Shown in pieces: positions 25,081-34,230 of a DNA stretch of 64,000 nucleotides (the first letter of the stretch is position 1; each line of letters begins with the position of its first letter). The position numbers and the translations under genes are program-made. The DNA is from Brachypodius melanocephalos (taxonomy: Eukaryota; Chordata; Aves; Passeriformes; Pycnonotidae), in contig VZSR01000055.1 in the NCBI GenBank assembly GCA_013398615.1, positions 5,470,717 through 5,534,716 on the forward strand. The letters are read 5' to 3'. The notes below the pieces were generated by a model. That model worked only from the letters and a program-made list of their open reading frames with translations. It did not search any database and was not told where the DNA came from.

Positions 25081-25720
25081 TGGAAGGGCTTGCATTGCAA
25101 ATTAATAACAAACTAGCTAAAGTAATTAGCCAAGGACTGATTGCATCCTACGTCCTCAAATGCTGTAATCAGCCTCCAAAAGCAGGCACAGTCAAAAAAC
25201 ACCAAACCATAGTATTACTTGGAAAAATGAAAAAAAATAAAATCTCAAATAAAACAACCCAGCTAAAAACCCCAGGCACACTTTTCTCAATCTTGGTTAA
25301 TAAAATAAGCTACAATTTTGTTCCTTGACAAAAAAGCAAACCCTATGATCACATATAAAATGGGAGAACGAAGTATTTGCTTGCAACACAACACAGGATG
25401 TTTCTTACATGCAATATTTGTACATAAAAATATCATTATCGTTGAATTGTGCTGGTCAAAGAGATGTCCAGATTAAAAGGTCCTGTGCAATTTGGACTGC
25501 AAACCTCTGCTCTTCAAATTGTTGACTTTCTGCAATGCAGAATGAAATAAACATGAAGCCTTTATCCTGTATTGCTTGCACAATCAGATCATTAGATAAT
25601 TAAAACAACAAAAGACACGCAGAAATATTGGCTATAGATGTAAATCAATTACTCCAGGAGCAATTACTTTGGATCTAAATTAGCCAGGGTTATATGGGAG
25701 ATATATAATATTTAATTTGC
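25081..25720. promoter_or_regulatory. Homeodomain-site-rich candidate element
   Basis: AT-rich but not simple sequence with many TAAT/ATTA cores: AAATTAATAA near 25100, AGTAATTAGCC at 25121-25131, ATTAGATAATTAAA near 25591, and two CAATTACT words 15 bases apart (25646 and 25661). Also present are CAATCAGATC and ATGTAAATCA. Such clustering is typical of developmental enhancers bound by homeodomain proteins, but AT-rich DNA produces these cores by chance, so the call rests only on density. The interval 25240-25400 within it is A-rich and less convincing. Confidence 0.22.
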
Positions 25721-27499
25721 TGTATGACTCTGGCACAAATCCAGTCAGCAGCAGCAGCAAACAAAAGTCACCACTTCTCATTCAAGGTAGAGGACAACCC
25801 CATCACTCTCTACTGGTGACTCCAGCTCTTAGTGCAAAGATGTAATTAATGCTGCAACAAGTTATGGCATGGAAAGAAAATTGTCTCATCACAATTGGAC
25901 TCACAATGAAAAGAGCTGACCGGAAGGCAGAATGAGAGCTGGGATCACAAATTCTTCCAGGAGAGAACAAAGAAAGAAAGGGAAGATTTCCTTCACAAGT
26001 GATCCCTCTGTTTTGAAAAGCTCCATCAATTTGCTCATGACAAATTCACTGCAACATCCACATTTCCTTTTTTCCCAGTGTGAGCATGTGCTACCTTCCT
26101 GACACCTTTCTGGGATCCGCTGCCTGGCCCCAAACCCCTCAGTCCCTGCCCTGCTCCGGGCAAAGCCTCAGGAGCAGCTTGGATTAGGGATGCTCAGGTT
26201 CAGTATATGGAGATGTGCTTTGGGCAGTAGTTGTCAAGGAGGACCTTAAGCAAGCTGTGCTCTGGAATTTTCAGAGGAAAGATTTGCGTTTTCACCTGTT
26301 TACAAAAAAAAATTTAAAACCTTAGTCCACAGCTATACAAAAATGTCTTTCCTTTCTCAGCCAGTCACCCAGATTTGTCTCTGGCACACAGCCTGAGAAC
26401 ACCAGGGAAAATCTTCACCACCATGTTCAAGTTCACTTTGCTTGGGGAGAACTGCACAATGAATGGGTTTTCTTCGCCAAAAGGTCCCTGGAAAACAGCT
26501 GCAGCTCTAAGAGCTCTGAAGTTTGGTTGATGTTACTCCTGCCCCAGGGAGAGAAGTGTCTGTGAGTGACTGCTGAGAACACAATCCTGAAGTACAGCTG
26601 GCCATTATCAGGGCAGGTAAAATACATTTGCATTAGTTGTAGGACAAGTAGAATCTCTCGGATGTCCCAAAGTGCTTCAAAAAGCTGCATCGTTTCAGAT
26701 AAATGAATTTTTGTGTCAGGCCAATGCAACTCTCAAGTCACAGTAAATCCTTTTCTTTTGGTGGAAAGCCCAGTGGGGGCAATATGAAGTTTCATTTTAA
26801 TTCCCCCTCAGAGTGAGAGGAGGTGAGGAAAAGAGAAGAGTTGGGGTCTTCAGTCAGAGGGAAAGAAGGTAATAAAATCCTGCAAAAGGAGAAGGGTAAT
26901 AGCTGCAGCTCATCAGAAAGAAAATTGCTCAAAATACCATAAGTACTTCTAAGAAAACCTCAAATCCTCTTTAAGAACTTAAAATAGGACAAAACTGGGG
27001 CTTGGAGTTGTTCCGAAGATCTTTGTGCTGCTAAATCACCTCTCTTTCACTGCACATTTAATCTGCCCCTCTATAAACAAACATTTGGGTGAGTAAAGTT
27101 CAAGGACAGGGTAGGGATGCAGGAAGGTTCAGTTTTGGCAGCAGATCTCTCCAAACCAGGAATTTGAAGACTGGCTTTGGGAGAGCTAGCCCCTTTTAAC
27201 ACAGTAAATGAAATAAACTATTAATCAGGGGGACAGAAGCTTTTGTCATGCCTGTGCCTCAGCCCCCAGCACCTCCTGATTGGGGAGTTTGAGCACAAAG
27301 CCCCCATCCCTGATCCTGTGCAACTACTGGGGAAAAAAAATTACCAAGCTAGGAATGTGAGAGAAAGAGCAATTAAATTTTTCTTCCTTTTTTAAAATCA
27401 AGGACTGTTTTGCCTCGGGGGTTTGGAGGGATAGGAAATCAGGCTTTTCAAGCTTCTGCAGAGTAGGCTTCGGAAAAAATATCTGTAACAGACATCCCC
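25721..27499. other. Unique noncoding stretch, no gene seen
   Basis: Plain unique sequence, with a GC-richer patch at 26090-26180. Open frames reach 98 codons on the minus strand (26433-26729) without a domain or a splice context. No repeat was recognised. Confidence 0.5.
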
Positions 27500-27920
27500 G
27501 TCCTTTACAGATTGTGCTCTGCCCTTTTTCCTTTCCCTTATGGCACACGTTGTGGGGGGAGATTTGTTAGACCTTAAACTTGTCACAAATGTAGTTGGTA
27601 ACCATTTGCCCCTGCGTTCGGATGCCCTCGTGATTGCTTTCTCCAGTAATTACTCAGTGGGAATGTCAGAGCCGAGGCTCCATAAGTTACAGCTAATCAC
27701 TCCTAAGTGCTGGAAGCAGGGCTGTATTTGCGCAAAGAAACAGCAATCAAATACGGTAAGCAGATGGCTGCTCCTTGTCCTGTTACCACACTGAGCACAA
27801 CAGATTAAGCCATGATGGATTTATCAGCGCTGATGGATACATTAACACCATAAGCTCTTATGGAATAAATAGCTCCTGACGTCTCGTCATAACTTCTGAT
27901 GCCCCAGTTTTTCAAAATCT
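27500..27920. promoter_or_regulatory. Strongest conserved-element candidate in window
   Basis: A 400-base block without low-complexity sequence. The word CCATAAG occurs four times counting both strands: CTTATGG at 27537-27543, CCATAAG at 27680-27686, and a palindromic pair CCATAAG-CT-CTTATGG at 27848-27863. Homeodomain cores (GTAATTACTC near 27647, AGCTAATCACTCC near 27691), a CRE-like CTGACGTCT near 27877 and several retained CpGs add to the impression. The CATAA core is shared with CDX and posterior HOX sites (usual form CCATAAA). Enhancer function is inferred, not shown. Confidence 0.35.
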
Positions 27921-27944
27921 GGGTTGGTTTGGGTTTGGTTTCTC

Positions 27945-27975
<31 letters not shown>
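27919..27975. repeat. GT-rich run plus poly(T), 28 T
   Basis: Loose GGTTT/GGGTTT units lead into 28 T (27948-27975). On the minus strand this reads as a poly(A) run followed by ACCC-type sequence, similar in style to the tract at 31964-32110. No retroposed body is recognised. Confidence 0.85.
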
Positions 27976-27978
<3 letters not shown>

Positions 27979-29833
27979 AAAACATAGATGTTTCCAACAA
28001 AGCCTGTAGGTTTTTCTATGTTCTCCTTAAAAGCTGCATCTCAGCACCTTATATTATATTATGATTAAAACCTCAGGAAGAGTTGAAGAAATCCGTAGCA
28101 TTTCTCTCAATCATAAATTCAATATCCTACAAGGTTTGTGACAATCAATTCTTGTAATTGATAAGTGCCAGTATTTTAAACTGATGAAAGCATTAGCTCA
28201 TTTGCCATATCTCGAGAAGAACATGTAATACTATGCATACAGCACTAAAACAAACATAAGTATCCAACCCCTTTTTCTTTCTGATTTATAGGCTGACCTG
28301 TAGGCTGGGGGAATGCACTTGAAGGCTTAGCTGCTGTTTTGCAATCCCAGCAGAAAACATACCCTCAGATTTTTCAAAAGCCCTCATCTTGTGAGATGAA
28401 GAAGGGATAACAAAAAAAAAAAAAGGTCAAATTTGGAGGGATGTGGGTGTCAGCTGCCCGGGCTGCTGTCAGTAAATGAGCAGTGGAATGTTTAATGGGT
28501 GCATGGGTGCACTGACACAGCAGACACTTCAAAGCAGGCTCTGAGCAGCCACAGCCACCACACAAAGGCTGCAGTAGGCATTCATTTCCAGACCTGCTGC
28601 CTCCAGAAAAGCAGAGTGCTGGCTGCTTAAACTGCAGTCAAACTGTTAACAAAGCCATGGGGGTTTCTGGGGACAGCAGGAATTTTGGGGTTCCTGTTCA
28701 GGGGCTCACAGCAGTGGGAAACAGGCAGGAAAGCCCCTTCAGTGTCATCAGGCAGAACCAGCCGCCCGTGTGTGTGCACTGCTGCACCTTCTCCATCCCT
28801 CCCTTGGTGCACTTGAGCTCCTGTACAGGTCATCAGCCTGGAGTTTGCTAATTGCTCGTCTGCAGTCTGGGTTTTAATCACCTGATCCGTCAGAAGCCCT
28901 TCTTCCCCTGCCTATATTCATCTTGTCAGTTAGTGACATTCTTTGTAATGAAAGCAGCAGATCTATTGATAGCATCCCTCAACACAGTGGAAGGCATCCT
29001 GCATTAGCTTTGCCTTCTAAACCAGCCTGTTCTATTACAATTGACCTTCTCCTCTTGATTACCACACAAATCATAGTCCTCTCCCCACTCCTCCCCCTGC
29101 TTCCCTTCCCTCCCACCCCCCAGTGTCTCAGATTGTTTTTCCTGTAGCCATTCAATTGCCTGACTGCAGCTGGTAATTGGATTCATGTTCGGAGCACAGC
29201 TTTCTATGTACAAGTCTGGAATAATTCAAGTAGGACCCTGGCCTAGGGCTGAGGCCATATGTTAAATTCAGAGTTGAGCCTGTAAAATCTGGACTACCCT
29301 GACAGAGGTATAATCCACTTAGCAGCACAAAATCCTGTCCTGTTTGGGACCTGCACCTGTGCTCTTCTCCGAAAGTTAAATTTCATTTCACTACTCTTTT
29401 AAGGTATTAAGAGGCAGTTTCATTATGGTGCCTTCATGAAATGTAAAAGTGATGTTACACTGGCAGCTGTCTTGGCTCACTCTAGGAAACAACTTGAGCA
29501 GTTTTCATGATAACACGATAATTAAACACCATAAAACAATAACAACCCAACCTGACAGCGTTCTTTGTGCGTACAGCAAACCATGGTGTCTCCAGAGCCT
29601 GAAACTCACCCCTGGGACCAAGCTCAGCCTAACCAAGCTGTTACACTGAAAATCCGAAGTGCAGTTAGTGGTGTCAGCTTTCCTGCCACACATATTGTAT
29701 CATTTCAGCATCAATTTACTCACATAATGTTAAATAACAGAGAAATGAAATGCAGTCAGATTCATCCTGCTGCAGCTCTGAGGGGGTGCAGTTTCTCCCT
29801 TTGTGTCTCCCAGCCCTAGATTATCAATTAAAT
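27976..29833. other. Unique noncoding stretch, possible constrained part
   Basis: No supported gene. The part 28900-29240 (with CTATTGATAGC, TTACAATTGACC and CTTGATTACC words, and a pyrimidine-rich run near 29077-29120) looks like candidate noncoding constraint at low confidence. The part 28440-28860 is GC-richer and yields open frames up to 84 codons on both strands that look like chance. Confidence 0.45.
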
Positions 29834-30010
29834 TTACAGAATTGAATTTAGCAACAACATTTAAGGCTCCTGAAACCTCAAAAAAAAGAAAAAAAGTGCC
29901 ATAATCTCCCCTTTCAGTGTTCACATCATGAGAAGGAAGTGGCTGTGGTTCTGCCCATGGTATCAGTTTCCTACAACCCAGCTCTTCAAAACACAAGAGA
30001 TTTCCTAATC
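29834..30010 (+). repeat. Local direct duplication, copy A
   Basis: This segment starts at TTACAGAATT and ends at GATTTCCTAAT. It is matched by 31053-31233 in the same orientation. The most similar part begins at GCCATAATCTCC and includes TTTCAGTGTTC, CATCATGAGAAGGAAGT and CAGCTCTTCAAAACAC. I count roughly a dozen differences over about 112 bases there, and more divergence around the internal A-rich stretch. Flanking sequence outside the two copies does not match, so the duplication has edges. It could be a local duplication or two copies of an unrecognised dispersed repeat. Confidence 0.85.
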
Positions 30011-31052
30011 TCTTCCTAATCAAGAGGTTAGAAATTAGGCTCGAGTGCCATTATATCCTCCCCATTAAAGTATTTTCTTCTGAAATGAGTTCATGACTTG
30101 AGTTACTCAGTCTATTCCAGTTTGAGAGCAGGCTTCCACCTTTAAATCTCTGGTTTTGCTGCCAGGGGAGCAGAGAGCTTTGGAAGCTCCTGTGCTGCCA
30201 CCCAGGTGTGTGCTTGTACAGGTGGACACCAAAGGAGCCCTCAGAGACTGTCAATCAATGAAACAATCAGCCTGAAGCAACTCATTTTGGCCTCTACATC
30301 TCCCAGAATATCAGAAAAGAAAGATGCCATCTTAAGAAAATATTTCAAAGTTTTGACATTTGACTGAGGGGTCATCTCATACCAACAGAGCAGCTTTTGA
30401 TTTTCTGGTGATAAAGCACCTGCCTGGATCTGGGTTATGCTTCCAGCTGCTCTGGATTCAGAACAAACTGGGAGCACAGGGGCCTCTGACATCCCTGGGA
30501 AACGTGTTCATTCTGCCCTGCCAAAATCAGCTCCACTGCTCCATTCCTGTGAGCAGCTCTCCTGTATTTAGCACTGCATGTACCACGTGCACACTCTGCA
30601 ATTCCTGGGGAGCTGCATGGAGTTCAAAGCAGTCCTACGGAAAATTTAACTCTCCCATGTTCCCTTTTTACTCCATGTTCATCTCCAGACCAAAATGAAT
30701 TAAATTTTTCTGGCCTAGAATATCACCCAAAGTGACAGATTCCTGCAACAGCGTTCCTTTGGACAACTTTTTCATTTCCAAATGGCTTTTCTCCAGGGAA
30801 GGGTGAGTCTGGAGCAGCACACCACCTCAGGGATCAGCCCAAATTAGCCAAAGTGCCACCAGAATAAGAGAAGAACTTAAAATTAGTTAAAATTTTCCTT
30901 TTCTGCCCTTCAAGGCTCCTGCATAAATTTCATCACTGCTGTCTCTTCCATCAACTAAAGGCCTGAACTTTAGGTTGAAAATGTTCATCAGAGCCCTTTG
31001 GCTTATGTTATCTATTTGCATCAAGAATGAAAAATTAAACTGTTTACTAAGC
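30011..31052. other. Spacer between duplicated copies
   Basis: About 1 kb of unique sequence between the two direct repeats. It holds a 112-codon plus-strand frame (30360-30698) with no recognisable domain and a GC-richer middle. No gene or named repeat is seen. Confidence 0.5.
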
Positions 31053-31233
31053 TTACAGAATTCAACTTATCAACAACCCTTAAAATTATTGAAACTTAAA
31101 AAAAAAAAAGAAAAAAATTGCCATAATCTCCACTTTCAGTGTTCCCATCATGAGAAGGAAGTAGCTGTTGGCTCCATCCATGGTGTCAGCTTTCTACAGC
31201 CCAGCTCTTCAAAACACCAAAGATTTCCTAATT
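31053..31233 (+). repeat. Local direct duplication, copy B
   Basis: The partner of 29834-30010. It shares the A-rich centre (A-run, G, A-run, then TTGCCATAATCTCC) and the CATCATGAGAAGGAAGT and CCCAGCTCTTCAAAACAC blocks. The A-rich centre is longer here. Homology fades after GATTTCCTAATTTC. No target-site duplication or terminal repeat is evident around either copy. Confidence 0.85.
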
Positions 31234-31963
31234 TCTGAACTGCTGATTCCTGACTCTTTTTTCTTCTTTCTTTACCTCTGCGACTTCATAGCTAAAATAC
31301 ATCTCTGAGGTTGAGATGCTGGTGATGGCCTGATTTCTTCAACTCTACAAACTCGAGTCAGCAGTAAGCAGAATTTATCTTTTCACCTACATCTATCCCA
31401 CAAATAAAACAGGCTTTCTTCTTCACTGCCTGAGTTGAAGTGTGCTGAAACGAATTGAATCTATTGCTGACAGCACCAATACTCTTCGTGGTGAATCTTG
31501 TGTCATTTACTTTCCCTAAAATTGCAGTTCCTAAAAGTTAGCAGTGAAGTAAAAACCTCATCTTCCTCTTCCTCTTTTTCACTTACCACTCACCCTAGGA
31601 AATCCTACCACTACCTCAACCTGTAAGACTAAAAATGTTACACTAGTGATCTTTAAAGCCATTAAAACAACAGGAAAAAAAACCTTTTTTTTCCCCTTCC
31701 TCCTACTGTTTTATAGCTTTATACTCTTGGCAAGCTGAAATGCCCTCCAAATGGGGATGAAAAAGGCCATTTGGAATGAGGGAGAGCCTCTTCACAGGTG
31801 CTGATCAACCTCACAGCAGGAGGCTGGAAAGGTTTAAAAAGAGACCAAAGAATTCCCAAGAGCTACAGGGTGTGATTCACCTTCTCGTTACAGGTAAAGT
31901 CACTTGGCCAGACATTTCCATCAGGTTTTTGGACTGAAAGAACTAAAATTCATTTCAGTTGGG
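31234..31963. other. Unique noncoding stretch, no gene seen
   Basis: Plain sequence with a pyrimidine-rich passage (31560-31620). A weak CR1-like phrase near 31775-31850 (GGTTTAAAAAGAGACC) is too short to call. Confidence 0.5.
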
Positions 31964-32110
31964 AAAAAAAAAAAAAAACAAACTCACGAAGTAACAAAAA
32001 CCAAATAAACAAACAAAAAAAAACCCCACAAAAACAACCAACCAACCAACCAACAACATTTTTTAAAAAAGAAAAAAAAAAACCCAAACAAAATAAACAA
32101 CCCCACCCAA
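31964..32110. repeat. Low-complexity A/C tract with (CCAA)n
   Basis: A run of 16 A leads into about 130 bases almost devoid of G and T, with AAAC, AAACCCC and four CCAA units (about 32038-32053). It is strand-asymmetric low-complexity sequence. The open frames read across its minus strand are an artefact of composition (Phe/Leu/Trp/Gly-rich). Confidence 0.88.
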
Positions 32111-32819
32111 TAAAAGAACAAATTGACTTGTGACAGATTACTCCTCTCTTGGTGGTCATGCAAAAACTTGGAAAACAAAGAATACAGGTGCTACCATCTG
32201 TAGTATCTTAGTTTGTGAGATTTGCCTTAAACTTACATCTCAGTGTCTCTGCTAATGTAACCAAACCACAATTTTGTCTGTGGGAAACAAAAAAAAATTA
32301 TCAATGCACTTATCAAAAGTGCCTTACTGCATTTATCTCAGTCAACATTTATTCTGTGAAATGTAATCAGGATGTTAAATGTTTCTGGGAGGTTTGAGAT
32401 GCCATATTTTGCCATCTGTTCAAATTATTTTTTGAATAATTTGGCAGATCTTGCTTTTGTTGCAGAACTACAGAAGATTTCACCAGTCTGAATTACATTT
32501 TTAAAAATAGGAAAAAAATAAAACAAACCACAAAGAAAGAGATGGTATTTAGTGCAAATTTTCAACATTAAAGGGTTACATACCACTAGGATGCAAGCAG
32601 AGGTCCAAAAGATCCTGGAGAGGTAAAGTAGGGATAAATCTTCACAATTCTCTGTGGGGTGACATAAAAGTGAGGAAAAAATAGCAGACACAGACAGGTG
32701 CTGTCATTATATTGTGCAGTATATTCTTCATTTCCTGGCTTATTTTCCTTGAAGAACTCTAAATTAATTTTTGGGTTACTCACCTCTTGATCAGAGCATC
32801 TGAGGCCCTCAAAAGGAGA

Positions 32820-32950
32820 GAATCATTACTGCCCTTTTTTAGATGTGGAGAAACAAGACAGGAGTCAATAAATTACTTCCCTGAGACCACACAGGACATC
32901 TGAGGGAAAGCTGAAAGCAGCACCCAGGGCTCCCCAGATCCAAACTGGAA
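32820..32950 (-). mobile_element. MIR SINE relic
   Basis: The plus strand matches the reverse complement of MIR. TTTTTTAGATGTGGAGAAAC corresponds to the TTTTACAGATGAGGAAAC core; AATAAATTACTTCCCTGAGA corresponds to the AAGTAACTTGCCCAAGG part; CCACACAGGACA corresponds to TCACACAGCTAG; and CACCCAGGGCTCCCCAGATC matches the part near the tRNA-derived head. Substitution is heavy, as expected for a family that stopped moving very long ago. It has no coding capacity. MIR copies occur across amniotes, including birds. Confidence 0.75.
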
Positions 32951-33260
32951 TGTCTGGAATTATCATGGGATCTTTTTGGGACAGTCACTGCAAGTGGAGC
33001 TGCACTGTTCTAGAACGTGGACAACTCACTGAAATGTTTGGATACAAAGTCCTACACCAGCGTAAAAGCTAAATACACAATATTGGGCTACTGGAAAAAA
33101 TTAAGGAGCAGGATGACCCAATATGAATTGGTATTGAGTTGCGCCCAGTTATTTATTTTGAAGATAACTCAGTCACTTCAACCTGCCTCATCCAAAACCA
33201 CTCTGATTTTGTAGGAAAAAAACAGAACAAAATGGAAACAGACCCCAAAATCCAGCTGGC

Positions 33261-33445
33261 ATTTAAGAGCCATGAGTTCTGATGCAGTTTCTGCCACTGC
33301 TGGGCACACGACCTTCAGCATGTCCTTTCCCACTCTCCCTCATTTTCCCATCTGTGAAAGAGACCAGAAATTCCTCCCTCTGGTTTCCAGCAGTGATGCT
33401 CTGAGAATCAGTGGATATTTGCACAGATCTCTGAGTGCAACAAAG
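33261..33445 (+). mobile_element. MIR SINE relic
   Basis: In plus orientation the blocks follow the MIR order: TTAAGAGCCATGAGTTCTGA (the AAGAGCACGGACTCTGGA region), TTTCTGCCACTGCTGGGCAC, then ACGACCTTCAGCATGTCC (the GTGTGACCTTGGGCAAGT core), then CCCTCATTTTCCCATCTGTG (the CTCAGTTTCCTCATCTGT part), and a looser tail with TGCTCTGAGAATCAGTGGAT. This is the clearer of the two MIRs. It lies about 310 bases from the other and in the opposite orientation. Confidence 0.85.
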
Positions 33446-33729
33446 GCCAGGAAGAGACAAAACCTCATCTGAAGGCTGACCATGCCAGGGCTGGTGTTAG
33501 GATGACTCCCCCATGTATTAAATATTGTGGAAACAGCAAGGAGCAGCTCCAGTAACAGCATCAGTAAGGCTGCACTGACAGATTGTATGCATAAATGTGC
33601 TTGATTCAGTGCTTGAATCAGAGACAGAAAGGAAGAGGGTACAAGGATGCTAGGTTTGGGGGTATCTCTGTCCCAGTGCTGGTCCACGATCAAATCACTT
33701 TCATCCCGCAGGCTTAGGTAAGGCTGAGG

Positions 33730-33799
33730 TGCAGAGTGCTCTGGCTCAGATCTCCCTGCACAGCCTGGAGTGCTGCCCTCACAGCCAGAGCACTCAGCA
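33730..33799. other. Inverted repeat, possible hairpin
   Basis: GAGTGCTCTGGCT (33734-33746) is the exact reverse complement of AGCCAGAGCACTC (33783-33795). Extending outward past one mismatch adds three more pairs, giving 16 of 17. The loop is 36 bases. Either strand's RNA could fold into a stem-loop. The stem is shorter than usual for a microRNA precursor (roughly 22 or more pairs), and no mature product is recognised. Confidence 0.6.
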
Positions 33800-33859
33800 A
33801 ACACAGGCCCCAGGAAGGCTCCCTGTTCATCAGCTGAGGAAACAATCACACTTCATCAT

Positions 33860-34230
33860 CCTCTGCACAGAGCGAACACGCCCAAGCGATTCGGGAGCAG
33901 CAGCTCTGCTATTTTTGTCACTGGAGCAATGTGTGCTGTGGGCAGGAGGGATGAGGAGCCCTCCCCCCCTGTACCACCAGCAGGGTTTGACACCAAATTC
34001 CTCACCAGAGAGGATCCTCCCTCTGCCAGGTCACCAGATGATTCCATTATTTCATTGATACCACCGCAGGGATCAAGACTAACAAAATCCCTTCTCCTTT
34101 CAAACTTTGTGACCGATTTTAAACGCGATATCTTCAAAGATCGCTCTTTATTTGGGGTGTACGATGTGAGGTCTGGCAGGGCCAATGGGTCACTGTTAAA
34201 AGCAGAAGTACAGGATCAGGACATTATTTA
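33860..34230. promoter_or_regulatory. CpG-retaining candidate element
   Basis: Four CpGs fall in about 25 bases (AGCGAACACGCCCAAGCGAT then TCGGG, 33872-33893). Further CpGs occur in ACCGATTTTAAACGCGATAT and AAGATCGCTC and at GTACGATG (34110-34165). The word ATCTTCAAAGAT is palindromic and contains a TCF/LEF-like TCAAAG. Retained CpGs and complex sequence suggest constraint. A 162-codon open frame crosses the block on the plus strand (33770-34258) but has no recognisable domain. Confidence 0.28.

Noticed and set aside
24876..25328. 150-codon plus-strand open frame
   Set aside because: The later half turns Lys/Thr/Asn-rich as it enters A-rich sequence. There is no domain, no promoter and no exon borders.
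31775..31850. CR1-like phrase GGTTTAAAAAGAGACC
   Set aside because: A single short match without the neighbouring CR1 blocks.
33340..33849. Longest open frame, 169 codons on the minus strand
   Set aside because: It has no recognisable domain or splice context, and its 3' part runs through the MIR relic at 33261-33445, so it is most likely chance in GC-richer sequence.
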